Assembly (NCBI GenBank): GCA_932521035.1
Contig: OW051495.1
Coordinates: 9,610,001 to 9,674,000, forward strand
Direction: 5' to 3'
Origin: Oscheius dolichura
Taxonomy: Eukaryota; Nematoda; Chromadorea; Rhabditida; Rhabditidae
Length of the DNA: 64,000 nucleotides
Shown here: in pieces, positions 32,400 through 43,520 of the stretch
Layout: each line of letters opens with the position of its first letter
Numbering within the stretch: position 1 is the first letter of the stretch
Made by a program: the position numbers and the translations under genes
Notes under the pieces: model-generated
Seen by the model: the letters and a program-made list of their open reading frames with translations, nothing else
What the model was told of the DNA's origin: nothing
Database searches by the model: none

Positions 32400-32600
32400 A
32401 GAAAGCACAGGTTATTCAAAAATGACCGACCATGGAACAAATCCTGATAAAGAGATCCCTCTGGAGGTAGCACAGCTCATGGGAGGACGGATTCTCCAAA
32501 AATATCCGCTGGTCCAAGCCGTCAAATTCCTTTCCAGGCGCTAAAATCGAAAACCGTTCGGTGAACATCCATTCCAATGAGAAAAACCTTGGCTGCCTCT
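32400..32600 (-). pseudogene. Propeller-family N-terminal remnant
   Basis: Encodes FSLEWMFTERFSILAPGKEF, matching the SSLEWTFTQR start region of the full propeller gene, followed by unrelated sequence. From 32600 to 32920 nothing else is seen. Confidence 0.4.
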
Positions 32601-32924
32601 AAAGATTGCTAATATGTTTTCAAAGGGAAAGAAACCAACCCTCGAAATGTGGCGAAGTTTGGAAGGTGTGTTTTTTTGCAAAGCCATCTTTTTGTGGTTT
32701 GTTCATCTAGATGGCAAAGAAATAAACGGATAGAAGGGTAAATTGGTGAAATGCTAAAATAACAAGGAGATATCCACGAAAGAAGACGCCACAATAGTAG
32801 TTCAACTCATTTATTATTACACTTTCCCGTAGATATCCATTATACTGTACAAGACGGCGATATTATTGAAATAGACCCGGAGAAAGATCGGCACTCTTGA
32901 GGTCATTTAATTGCTGTAGGTAGA

Positions 32925-34226
32925 TTATAAAAAAACTTCTTGTGGCAACTCCTTTTCCAACTATCATAATACGCCTAAATGGTCTGTTCTTACTTTGTTA
33001 TAATGGAAAACACACAAGTCTATAACCGTAAGTTTTCGTGGTGAAGGAACGGGGCAGGCCCAAATGATAGGATGTTGCTTTATCTAGAAAGTATGGTTCA
33101 CAACATAACGACCCTGATCCTACCTGTAATCCTTTTGAAAATCTTCTAATGACAACCATCCCGCTTACATCCAATGAGAATAGAAAACTGTCTTCTGTAC
33201 CTATTACGAAATAGTCAATATCTGAAAAAAAGGAAAGGTTTAATTTACAAAGAACACAACATACCGATAACCTCATGTTTATGAACACGGTCAATGTAGA
33301 ATTTGGGGCCGGTTTGTTCATTCGAAATCAGCATATAGGTCCATCCTTCGGGATCACCGACCATAAGTAGATTTACTATTTTTCCCGCACACTGCTTTAG
33401 AACCGAAATTTTCCAAGTCTGTAATTAGAATTTGAAAAAGAGAGAAAGAAACGCTTACCATTTCTATTGTGACGTTTTCTGGTGGGCACAGCTGCATCCT
33501 TCTGAGGATACCGTCTTCTCCCAGTGCCGTGATATAGTAATACTTCTTGGGCTTCATACAGAACGCCTGAAAAGTTAACTGATAAAATAGATGATGGAAG
33601 TACTGACCGCCTTTGTTGGAACAGGAAATATTGCCACTTTCTTCACCGTTACAATATCGTTAGCCTTGCATGGATAAATCTTGTTCGTATCTATCTTGAT
33701 CTGCTTCACACTGCCGTCTTTTAAGAACAGCAGGAAAAACTCGTCGGGCAGACAGACACTCGTCATGAAAGTGATCTTCTGTCCCACATTATACCGGAAC
33801 TTTCCCAATAATTCTGTAGAGAATAAATAATAGAATCAAAGCGTGGAAAGTCTTACGTATAAAAGGGAATTTGAATTTTTCGTAGAGGTGAAGATCGCCC
33901 TGAGAGGTGGATACGGCAATATGTTTTCCAAATCCGCGCGAACATAGCAATCGGTAATTATACCGGAATGCTTGAAACCTTGAACAATTCCCGGTTCATA
34001 AAAGTTAAAAACATCTTCTTTTTTCATCCCAGCTTTCTAAAAATAAACAACTAGGGAAAGAGAAGAAGTAACTCACGTGAGTATAAGATATAATCAGCTG
34101 GTTGTTTGTACATCGTCCGCCTCTGGGAAGGGATTTCTTGTCTTCAATTATTGTATACGGGAGACTAGAACTCCTAGTCTCAACGGAAAACAAATGGGCG
34201 TATTGAGGCGGGCTATTTACACCCAA
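32925..34226 (-). pseudogene. WD40-like multi-propeller gene, 3' half
   Basis: Corresponds to the second half of the gene at 43.5-47.6 kb: SVETRSSSLPYTIIED, MKKEDVFNFYEPGIVQGFKH, GIITDCYVRADLEN, VGQKITFMTSVCLP, LFLKDGSVKQIKID, YYITALGEDGILRRMQLCPP, MVGDPEGWTYM, and the C-terminal GKGVATRSFL. After ADLEN a segment present in the full gene (TGDTSGKFCIW part) has been deleted. The deletion shifts the frame: the conserved AVSTSQGDLHLY follows in another frame. The N-terminal half is missing. A clear pseudogene. Confidence 0.65.
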
Positions 34227-34601
34227 GGAAACTCAGCAGACATGAAGGGTACTCTGAAAAAAATAGAGTTCAAAGAAACGTATGCTGCTTTCCAGCTTTT
34301 TGGCAATATTATCGGAAGTAGTGTCTATTGGATCTGTTTTTAGTTAGCTGAAGGCAAAAATTGGCCCGACGACTACGTGCTCGAAGAAGTGAAGAGGTAA
34401 TTAGGAAATATTTTTGAACTTACATACCGTAAAATCTCCAATATCAGGACACCTCCTCCCTCCTCCCAAAAGAACCAAAATTCAGACTGGCATCCCCTAA
34501 AGTGGCACCGGAGAAGAGGATCACACTCGTCCCTGATGGCTATATGTTCAGAAACCGCCAGCAGCACCGTTAGTTGGAAAGGGGGCATCTAACAAACGAG
34601 G

Positions 34602-36638
34602 GTGTTTAGAGCTCCTGGAGAGAGAAACGACAGTCTCGGACGAGGCGGCTCCGCTGAAAAACAGCCTCGTTCAGATCAGGATATCGTCGATGGGAATAAT
34701 TCTCTCGTTCCGCCTGGAAACAACAGTTGGGAGGCAAAACAGGGTAGTACGGGGGATGGCTCTCTGAAGGGATCCAATCCAAGAGGAACCAAGATATCGT
34801 TCGGAGGACGAGGAATTAAAGTGGCTGGAGGGACAAAATCGAAGCCAAGAACCCTCAAGGCACCAACGACAGACTCGGAATCGGAAGCGGAGGATGCCCC
34901 AAAGAAGACGAAAGTCCTTCCAGAAGCTGGTCTCGACACATACAACATCCTCGTGGTTGGGGACTCCGGTGTTGGGAAGACGACATTCATCAATGGGCTG
35001 GCCAACTACTTTGAGTACTCCACATGAGAAGAGAACATGGAGAACGGGCCGAATATTCGTATCAATACTCAGTTTACAATTGTGAACCTGGACAACAAGC
35101 CGGTGACCGTCGTGAGCAAATCTTCCTATGAGACGACCAAGGAGGAACGGAATAATGCGAATCTGGGAGGGCAGGGAGAGTCCGTCACCCAGGTAGGGAT
35201 AACACTCATTCCAATGAACCGAGTATTCCAGAAACCCGTTACCCACACTTTCCTTGTGGGGAGAGAGAAGAGGTCCTTCAATCTGAATGTGATCGACACG
35301 CCCGGGATGAACGACATCCGAGGAGCCAGACAAGACCAGCTGAACCTTCAGAAGATCGTCGACCACATCCGGGGACTCAAGTAGGGTTTCCCTTGTTCGG
35401 TACAGTATCCCTTCAGACAATTGAATGCTATAGTTCTGTTGTTGACTGCCGATCAACCCCAGATGACTTCCCAATTTCGCCACTCTCTAAATGAACTTCT
35501 CACCCAATTTGATAAGGAGTCCCCGAAGAATCTGCTCTTCTGCTACACTCGAACCAGACCCTTCAACTACAAGCCTGGAGATGCCGTTGGCACTTTGAGG
35601 GAGTACCTCGACGAACAGTCCAAGCGCTCTGGGGTATCTATTCCACTGGAAAAGTAACTTTGAGGAAAAGTGTAGGATAAACACGGGTTAAGGGGGAATG
35701 TCTCCTGTATTGACAACGACTGCTTCCGCTATTTGCGTCTCGTGGACCAATTCCCCGACTGTGAAAGCGAACGGTTGAATAAGGAATTCGGCGAGTGCTG
35801 GTCCCAAACTCGACGTGAACTGCGCAGGTTACCATATTTTTTAAGAGGTGACAGCCATTTTAGACTGTTGAAAAGAGTCAGAGAGCTGACGCCCTACAAA
35901 CTGGACGCGTCGGCAGACCTCACCAAATTGAGACAGATGGTGAATGTTCTTGCCCTCCCACAAGGAGAGATCGCAAAGATGAATGTATCCTGTACTCACA
36001 ATTATGAACGGACTTTCAGCCAGGTTATGAATCAATTTCTTCTAGAAACGAGAGGTATTTAGGTACATAAGCACTATGACAAGTCAGGGAATGGTGTGTT
36101 GGGCGTAACGACATCACGTGTGAGCAAAGACGAGGAAGAGCTTTTGAAATCGTTAAGCTTCTATGAAAACAAGGTCGGTATCCAGTAGATTCAGTTGGCA
36201 GAGATGAAGAAGGAGCGATGTGTCATCCTCGACCTGTGCGCACAAATCCATGTTCATATAGCTTACAAGGGCGCGACAAAGACAACTGATGAATTTAGAA
36301 TCCAGCTGATCGACTACATCAAAGAGGCGGTACGGATGAACATGATCGTATGGTATTTCATGTAGCAGATGAAGCAGGGAGGCGACCCAGCAATGATCAA
36401 GGACCTTATCTCGGCTGTGGAATATTACGAGGAAAAAGTTATGGAGATTTGGAAGGAAGTTGAAGAAAAGAAGAGGAATATTCTCACAGAATACGAGGTA
36501 AAGGGGTCGGAAAAGACGAAGAGTTGGGAGTTACAGATTGAAAGGCAAATGAACGAGTTGCCGAGACTCAAACATTATGGTAGCCTACTGGCTAACGCCA
36601 TGGATGTGAAGGTAACCTCGACGAGTACCACGTTGTAA
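34602..36638 (+). pseudogene. P-loop GTPase with in-frame TGA (AIG1/septin-like G domain)
   Basis: A GTPase of about 560 residues: low-complexity N terminus, Walker A (VVGDSGVGKTTF), a long insert with GESVTQVGI, G3 motif (NVIDTPGMND), LNAIVLLLTADQP, FCYTRTR, then a charged helical C-terminal part (EEKVMEIWKEVEEKKRN). It resembles the uncharacterised 'GETGVGKSTFINA … GxSVTQ … DTPG' GTPases found in animals and fungi. Family members read T-L-E-E after the Walker helix; here STLEE is ST-TGA-EE (TGA 35025-35027), with intact frame on both sides. Later in-frame stops vanish if 30-36-nt introns are removed. No ATG start is evident; the 5' exon is unknown. Either a young nonsense allele/pseudogene or a sequencing difference. 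Confidence 0.6.
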
Positions 36639-36898
36639 TGAGAAGCCGAGAAGCATTGTCGCAGTAAATGACACAGAATAGGTTGGAAATATGAAGGGAC
36701 CCCGAAACAATAACCACTATTTCCAGGAAAAAAAGGAACTAATAAAACTCCGGCGAGAAATGCCATCCAAAACGCCCTTATCAAGACTGGAAGCATCAGT
36801 GAACCCTTATCAGTTCTGCCAGCTATCCCTGCCCGAAGTGAACACTTTTTCTCATTATTTTCCCTGTCCAATCAATTCTCTGTCTTCCAGCTGTTAAA

Positions 36899-38251
36899 AT
36901 GGATAGCAAGGGCGTTCTTGAGAAACTATGGGCTACCGAAGCGACAAGTCAAGAACTACGAGATACAATAGACAAGTTGAGCCAAGAACTTACAAGAAAA
37001 TTACAAATGGAAGGTAATTTCCCGTGTTTTTGCGATGACGGATTTACAGGGCAATCTTCGAGTAATTCGGAAGAGCCCTTCATTGGATTCTCAAAAAAGG
37101 CTCGCCAGGAAGGTCCATCGTTTTTAAAATGGATGTGAAATATTGTTTTTCAGATGGAGATGGTAAAGAAACAGTAATGAAATATCTAGTAGAGCAGATT
37201 GATCTGGCCTGTCTTATGAAGAAGATGAACGACAGGCTCGAGTCGGTAGAAAGATCTGTAGAGCTTTTACTCCGTCCATATACGATAAGCGCGCTCCCAA
37301 CCCCTTTGAAGAAAGTATTCCTCGTTGAATATACGCGCTATTCACCTACCGTATACCGTGCTCATTCTATCTTCAGATTCTAATTATGGGAGGAGGGCAT
37401 GATGGAATGGCAGTATTGAGCCGTGACAGAACCAAGTGGACTGAGTTACAAATGAAACTTCCTCATAAGACTACTGGCGGTGGTGCCGTCTATCTCAACC
37501 ACGAACTCTATATATTCGGCGGATTTCCGAAATATAAAACGTTATTAAAAATGGACAAAAACAAGAGATGGAAATTCATGGAAGATATGCATGATGGTCG
37601 TAGAGGAATTACAAATAGCTGTTTGGTATGGAATGGAGCCATCTGGGTTTTTGGAGGATATGACGGCGAAGAAGGCGGATAAATGGACGAAAATGCCGTA
37701 ATTCTGAGAAAAAAAAATCTGGAAATTAAACAGCTTTTAGAGAGATGAACCAACCCAGAACCAAAGCTGCTGCAGTCGTCTGGAAGGGAAAAATAATTAT
37801 TTGTGGAGAACTTCGGAAAGACAACGACCTTTTGAAAAGTGTAGAATGTTATGATCCGGAAAGTGGCGTGTGGAGTGAGTTCGACGAGATGCCAACACCT
37901 CGTATTAATCACTCTCTCATTTCACACGAAAGCAAACTGATCCTACTCGGAGGTTTCAATGGGAAAGAAGCAGTTGCTTCTGTCTTGGAATTGAAAAATC
38001 CTCTGGAAGGAAATGGAAGATGGAAGCAGCTATCAACAATAAAAATCAGTTGTTCCTTATTTGCCGGGTTAGCACTCGACAGTGCCCTTTTTGTAATTGG
38101 CGGTGACAATGATCGTGATGGTAAATTCGACCGAGTACAAATATTCAATGGAAAAGTCTGGGAATTTGGACCTTTTCTTCCTTACAGATGCCTTCATCCA
38201 TCTGCTGTACTTATTCCTCAACATTTCGCTGATCTCCTCAGTAGTCAGTAA
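36899..38251 (+). pseudogene. Kelch-repeat protein with coiled coil, one frameshift
   Basis: From ATG 36899 an N-terminal helical part (DTIDKLSQELTRKLQ; LMKKMNDRLESVERSVELLL) leads into Kelch repeats: LYIFGGFPKY, GAIWVFGGYD, KSVECYDPESGVWSEFDEMP, LILLGGFNGKE, LFVIGGDNDRDGKFDRVQIF, ending HFADLLSSQ. It parallels the intact minus-strand gene at 39.9-41.6 kb. Just after GGYDGEEG (about 37678) a small deletion removes the SVERYDP stretch and shifts the frame; the next codons (DKWTKMP) are in another frame, after which the splice to the following exon is normal. One lesion only, so decay is recent. No BTB domain is present; Kelch propellers bind proteins such as actin or E3-ligase substrates. Confidence 0.65.
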
Positions 38252-38607
38252 CATGTAATAAACATTCGGCAGCCATGTTTACGATGAAGTTGTGAAAAAA
38301 AACAAGGACAAAAGAAATGGACGGAGTGGCCCCTAAATGTATAGCCGTAGAGGTAAAAACACGGGGAAGGCAGTGAAAGTTTAAGCCAAACAATTTTTAT
38401 CTCCTTTATTTCACGGTTTCCACTTTAAAATCTTCGGTTTTTAGCGAATAAAATGAATACCGATCACAAAATTGGAATGTTCGAGGCCCTGGTGATATTA
38501 GAATAGAAAAGAGCAGACTTTACTAGTCAAAAGAAGGGAAAGGCAGAATTGGACGCGAGATTGAAACGATGGAAATTGGAACGGGGCGGCGGGTATTTAT
38601 TCTAGAA

Positions 38608-38700
38608 AACAAGTATGCCTCCGGCCGCCTTCGGCGGACTTGGGATTAAAAATTAGCCGGTCGAGAAATATTCGACAGACGGGTAATATCTGACAGCTGA
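38608..38700. repeat. Dispersed GC-rich repeat
   Basis: GCCTCCGGCCGCCTTCGGCG followed by GACTTGGGATTAAAAATTAG. Same repeat as in the receptor intron at 28.3 kb, here with a longer palindromic GC part. Confidence 0.6.
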
Positions 38701-38825
38701 AACTTTCTGCTTCTCTCCCATTTGACCTGTCGACCTACACAAACAACAGGTCTTACAGACAGATATCTGCCCATTATTAGGGTAGAATTAATTTTTTACT
38801 TTTAAAAGGAAATAAGCTGGTTGTA

Positions 38826-39155
38826 ATGGGTCAAAAGGAAGTTTGCGGTGTTCCTATTAAAATGGTTCCGTTGGATAATAGGATGGAACATCCTATCAAT
38901 ACGAAGGGAGCATGGAAACAGCTGCCACCGTCGAAAAATTGCCGTTTTGGAGTTTCGATATCAATTTTGGGTAATGAAATATTTGCTATTGGAGGAGGAT
39001 GGCCATTTCCGAAAGAAAAGGATGACCGAGTTCAAATATTCAACAGCAAGAACTGGCGATATGGAAACTCCCTTCCTGAGAATGAATGTTTTAGTCCATT
39101 CATTGCCATAATTCCCCAACATACAGCTGGCCTTCTCTGTGAAAATGAAGAATAA
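38826..39155 (+). pseudogene. Kelch C-terminal fragment
   Basis: One exon with GAWKQLPPSKNCRFGVSISI, NEIFAIGGGWPFPKEKDDRV, WRYGNSLPENECFSPF and a tail HTAGLLCENEE, matching the last exon of the two larger Kelch genes. No upstream repeats or start exon are attached, so it is a partial copy. Confidence 0.6.
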
Positions 39156-39229
39156 AACATCGCACACGCGAAGCGCTGCGCGTTATTTGTGTTTACCCCT
39201 GTGAAATGCTAAGTTAAGTAGTGTAGTTG

Positions 39230-39650
39230 TGCGTGTAACTCTTTTTCCTTCCGAAAAACCTCAATTATTTTTGATTGCGCCGGGTGCGACGTACAAAGTT
39301 GCACTAGTGACCCAAGTTTGGTGAAGTTCGGCAATGAAATAAGCGAGAACGACCGGCAAACGCGTTTAGAAAAGTCCGGCGTCCGCCGTCCGCCGTGTGT
39401 CCGTAAAGCAGCGCAGTCGGCAAGCGCGCGGTCTGGTGATCCAAGGCTTGCGGGTTCGAACCCAGGGCATGCAAAAACTCTTTTGCTTTATAGATACATC
39501 ATTCAGTGTGATTGTGGAGGTATGAGAAAGTGACAAAAAAATTAATATGATGTAATTTCAACTAGGAAAATGCTGCTTTGAGGCATTTTCGCTTTTTTTT
39601 TCTTTAGAAGAAGGTATCTCTTTTTGTATAGCGACAAACTTATTTCGCGC
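39230..39650 (+). repeat. Composite tRNA-derived SINE-like repeat, copy A
   Basis: Order: GTGTAACTCTTTTTCC, CAAGTTTGGTGAAGTT, AATAAGCGAGA, GTCCGCCGTCC, a tRNA-like core (GCAGTCGGCAAGCGCG; B-box GGGTTCGAACC), tail AAAAACTCTTTTGCTTT, and a conserved 3' region with GGTATCTCTTTTTGTATAGC. The same order is found at 41.75-42.11 kb. Confidence 0.7.
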
Positions 39651-39949
39651 ATGCGTGCGCAAACTCTGGTAAGCGCGCCCAAAAATCTTTCACACGATTG
39701 GAGCGTGTAGAAGGCTCCCTTTAAACTGGGCACTTCTAGTCACCCTACTATAATAACAATTCTTATCGTCGACTTACAATTCCGTTACAAATAAATTTCA
39801 CGGTACAAACCACACAAAAATTATTGCGACAACGCTTTAGATAAGGATCAAAAAACACAAAACACCACATTTTCAACAATTTTTGAAATGAATTCTCTTG
39901 AATAGGAATACTTTAAATGGAGGGAAAGATTTATTTGTTTAATAGGGGA

Positions 39950-41556
39950 TTACTCTGTGGAATTAGAAAGGATATCAGCCAAATGGCGGAGAATAACAAT
40001 TGAAGACATATAACTGCACTCATTGGGAAGCTGGGGACCCTCTCTCCAGCTATTTCCATTAAATATTTCAGTTTTATCGAGATATTTGTCTGTGTCATAT
40101 CCATATCCTCCAATTACAAAAATCTCATTGTCAAGGACTGCTGCAGAAAATTCACATCGAGGTTGTTTCATTGGCGGCAGTTGTTTCCACGTTCCTTTTT
40201 CTTCTAGATTACTCAGTTCCAGTACAGTATTGACTTGTGTCTTTCCATCCCAACCTCCCATTAAAATGAGATTATTTCCATGAGAAACGAGAGAATGAGC
40301 AGCAAGAGGTGTTGGCATATCATTCAGCTCCGTCCAGACACCACTCTCCGGGTCGAAACATTCCACACTTTTCAATTTATCATCATTATCATCCAATCCA
40401 CCAAAGACAATGAATTTGCCATTATGAACTGCTGCAGCTCCCCAATGTCGCGAATATTTCATGTCCCTAAAATATTGATTAGCCCTGATTGAGCCTTGTA
40501 TCAGATGTTGTATCATCTCGTTTGAGAGACGAAGCGGCCGTTGGAAACCGAACAGAAGAGATGTTACGACCCGGAGAAAAAAGGGGAAAAGTATTGAACT
40601 TACGGCATTCTAATCCATTTGTTCTTCTTCGGATCATATCTTTCCACACTTTTAGATGATGCCTTCTTGTCAAGGTCATATCCTCCAAACACCCAGATGG
40701 ACCCATTCCATTCCATACTACTATTTGAAATACTACTTCGCCCCTCATTCATATCTGCCAATCGTATCCATTTCAATGTTTTGTTATCCAATTTGTATAA
40801 TTCTTTCTCCATCCAAATACCACCGAATATATAGATCTCTCCATCCAGATATACTGCACCTCCGGCATTAAGTTTTTTCGGTAATTTCAATGCCAATTTG
40901 ATCCATTTGTCTTGTTTCAAAATGACCATTTCGTCACTTCCTCTGATATAGTTTTCTCCTCCAAAGACTAGAATCTAAAAGAATGTTAATTAATCTCTTC
41001 CACAATTCCCCACCGTCCCCTTATCCACTTGTCCTGGGATCAATTGTCTTTTTTCTTCCAAAGGAACGGGTCTCGCCTGGATTGTAAGACGATCTTCACT
41101 TTGTTTCCCTTCCATCCTTCCAACTAAACATTAGTAACACTGAAAAGTATTAGATCTGGCTGACTTTTGTGAGAAATCTCTGCGATGCCCTCTTGTAAAG
41201 CCGTTATAGCATCGGAAACTGAAATTTCTCTCGAGTTCTAAAAGGTTTCAATGATTTCTCACCCCCTTGTTGCTTGTCGGATACTTCTTTCAATCTCCCT
41301 GAAAAGTCATTTCGTATGCAACTCAAGCCATCTTCTGTTTCCCGTCGAAGTCGTTTCATCTCCTCATTTTCTATCCCTAACGCATCTATTTCATATTTTT
41401 GAAAGACTACGTCGTAAGTCAGAACATACCGTTTCTACCCGAGTTCAGCTCCATTTTCCTCTTCAATTCTCTATTTTCCGCCTCCAGCCTGCCTATTCTT
41501 CCCATTAGGTCCACAATCACCGTGTGGGTATTCGCTTCAGAAGGATTAGTTGCCAT
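39950..41556 (-). CDS. Kelch-repeat protein with N-terminal coiled coil
   Basis: Seven exons splice without a lesion from ATG 41556 (MATNPSEANTHTVIVDLM) to stop 39950, about 500 residues. Residues 20-130 are helical (GRIGRLEAENRELKRKMEL; SDAITALQEGIAEISHKI). From about residue 165 come Kelch blades: ILVFGGENYIRG, EIYIFGGIWMEKELYKLDN, GSIWVFGGYDLDKKASSKSV, KFIVFGGLDDNDDKLKSVEC, LILMGGWDGKTQV, IFVIGGYGYDTDKYLDKTEI. Each blade has the paired glycines and the W of the fold. No BTB or BACK domain, so it is not a classic cullin-3 adaptor; more likely a scaffolding or binding propeller. One intron (about 40469-40613) is longer than usual. It is the intact member of a three-copy local family. Confidence 0.75.
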
Positions 41557-41744
41557 TAGAGTAGCTGAAATAGTTTATGGAAAGGTTGAGAAATGGGAAA
41601 AGTCGATTTGAACAAGGGAAGAGGCAGGCAAAGGTCCTTGATAAGGGAGACTCCATGCTGCAATTCGATAAGACACAGAAATTGTTGTCGAGTTTGCGGA
41701 CGCGTGACATCCATGGACCTAATGTCGCACCCCGTGGACCTAAT

Positions 41745-42112
41745 GGCGTGCGTATAACTCTTTTTTCTTCTGAAGAACCCCAATTTTCCAAGTTTGGTGA
41801 AGTTTGGCCATGAAATAAGCGAGAGCGAGAGGCAAACGCGCTTAGAAAAGTGCGCCGTCCGCCGTCCGTCTGGTGAATGGCCATGTGGCGCAATCGGCAG
41901 GCGCGCTGTCTGGGGGTCCAAGGCTTGTGGGTTCGAACCCCAGCAAAAACTCTTTTGCTTTGAAGGTACATCATCCAGAGTGGTTCCGGGTGTATAACAT
42001 CGTGGAAAAAAAATAATTAGATGCAATTTCAATTAGAAAAAAAGTTGTTTCTGGCCGGCTACGCTTTTTTTCTTTAGGGTTAGGTATCTCTTTTTGTATA
42101 GCGGCAAAATTA
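41745..42112 (+). repeat. Composite tRNA-derived SINE-like repeat, copy B
   Basis: Same structure as copy A, with tRNA-like core GTGGCGCAATCGGCAGGCGC and B-box GGGTTCGAACCCC, tail AAAAACTCTTTTGCTTT and the conserved 3' region. Flanks differ, so both copies look like insertions. Confidence 0.7.
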
Positions 42113-42149
42113 TGGACATTCTAGACGAATGTCAACAAAAAGTGAACAA

Positions 42150-42413
42150 TTCGTTTGTTGGAAAAAGAGAAATCTCAGCAAAAAATATTATTTGTGTTTA
42201 CAAGGAGGGTACAAAAAGGAAACAATATTGGGAAATGGAGAGGAATCTACAAAAGTGGAACAATACCACAAAGGTTGAAGACAGCCGTTATTTGTGGTAT
42301 TGTTCCCCTTTTGTAGCATCCTTCCAGTCCCTACTATTGTTCCCTTTTTGTACCCTACTTGTAAACACAAATAACACCTTTTATTGAGATTTCTCCTTTT
42401 CCAACAAACGAAT
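42150..42413. repeat. Foldback element with ~120-bp arms
   Basis: The left arm (42151-42273) starts TCGTTTGTTGGAAAAAGAGA and the right arm (42293-42411) is its near-exact reverse complement, separated by about 19 bp. No coding capacity. A transcript through it would form a long duplex. Confidence 0.8.
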
Positions 42414-42419
42414 GAAGAT

Positions 42420-43520
42420 TAATTTCTATATTCCTAACAAATCCTTTCATATCCTGATTAAAACGAATTGAATTATCAACTTTTTTTTATTGCTGTCTTT
42501 CATTTTCTGATTATTTCCCTTTCTAAATGCTAAGGTCTTCGCCTCCTGCCCAAATTGGTGACGTAGCCGTCTTCCCCGTACCGTTAAACAATAAGAGAGG
42601 AGATATGACTCACGTGACAAGTTTCCATTTCACCAACTGGGGGTGTTTAGGGTGAGGTTGATTGTGGAGGACGAGGGAAGAGAACGAGAACGACGAACAC
42701 CAGGGGAAAGGGCACCTTCTCGGCCAAACATCCTAACCGTTTCATCTAGGCTATTTATTCTTCTTCTCAATCTTTCCCCGTTCGCATAGACGACACTATT
42801 AGCGTTATGTTTTTGATAGTAATAAGCAAAAAATGTGGTTTTCTTTATGTTTTCTTATTTTTCCGGCAGTTTTATGCCCTCTAATCTGTTCTAACTCCAA
42901 TAGCCCATTTTCAACTCCAATTGTTGCGGTAGATTTTAACCAAGGCATCCCAAAGCCTTATTAATCCGGAACTGGTAAGATAGGATTCTCACAAGGGAAG
43001 GTTGGGAACTGAAAGTCCCCGATTTGGCTGATTTTTTGCCAGGATGTAGACCTATGTTAGTGAATCACAAAACAAAACAAAATTCGCTTCCCCAACATCG
43101 ATTTGGAGGAGCTAGAGCTGTTTGAAGGTGCGAAAACTCACTTTTTTGCCCATTTTCACTGCCTTATAACTTTTGATTCATACATCGTAGAGAGGTCAAA
43201 TTTATTTCTACGTATGCAGAATGATATGTTTAATAAGCACAGCACAAGAAAACTAGTATTTTCTCCTAGAGAAAATTTTCAAACCCGCCGTCTTCCTACC
43301 TTTGTCGCCGCAAGATGGATCAAAATGACCGAAATCTTTATTTCTGACGGAATATAGCCAATTTTGGTGTCATTCTGCTTCTCTTGCTGTTAAAAGTTCT
43401 AACTTCAAGATTGGTGGGGCTTTTATATTTCATAAAACAGCATATTGTGCTTTAAAAAACAATGATAACAAGATCAAATAAACCCGATCCACTTCCATCT
43501 AATCTTCCTGTCATACAGAA
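42420..43520. other. No gene recognised
   Basis: Intergenic. A plus-strand open frame at 43103-43357 begins MEELELFEGAKTHFF but has no recognisable domain, splice partner or signal peptide. I do not call it a gene. Confidence 0.4.

Noticed and set aside
34671..35483. 270-residue minus-strand open frame
   Set aside because: Antisense shadow of the conserved GTPase; no domain of its own.
36160..36366. 15- and 18-nt ultra-short introns (GT…AG around in-frame TAG codons) in the GTPase
   Set aside because: Slightly longer introns (30 and 36 nt) explain the same frame and fit sizes seen elsewhere in the window; 15-18 nt is known only from some ciliates.
39400..41960. tRNA-like sequences as functional tRNA genes
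   Set aside because: Acceptor stems do not pair, and the sequences carry SINE-like leaders and tails shared among copies.
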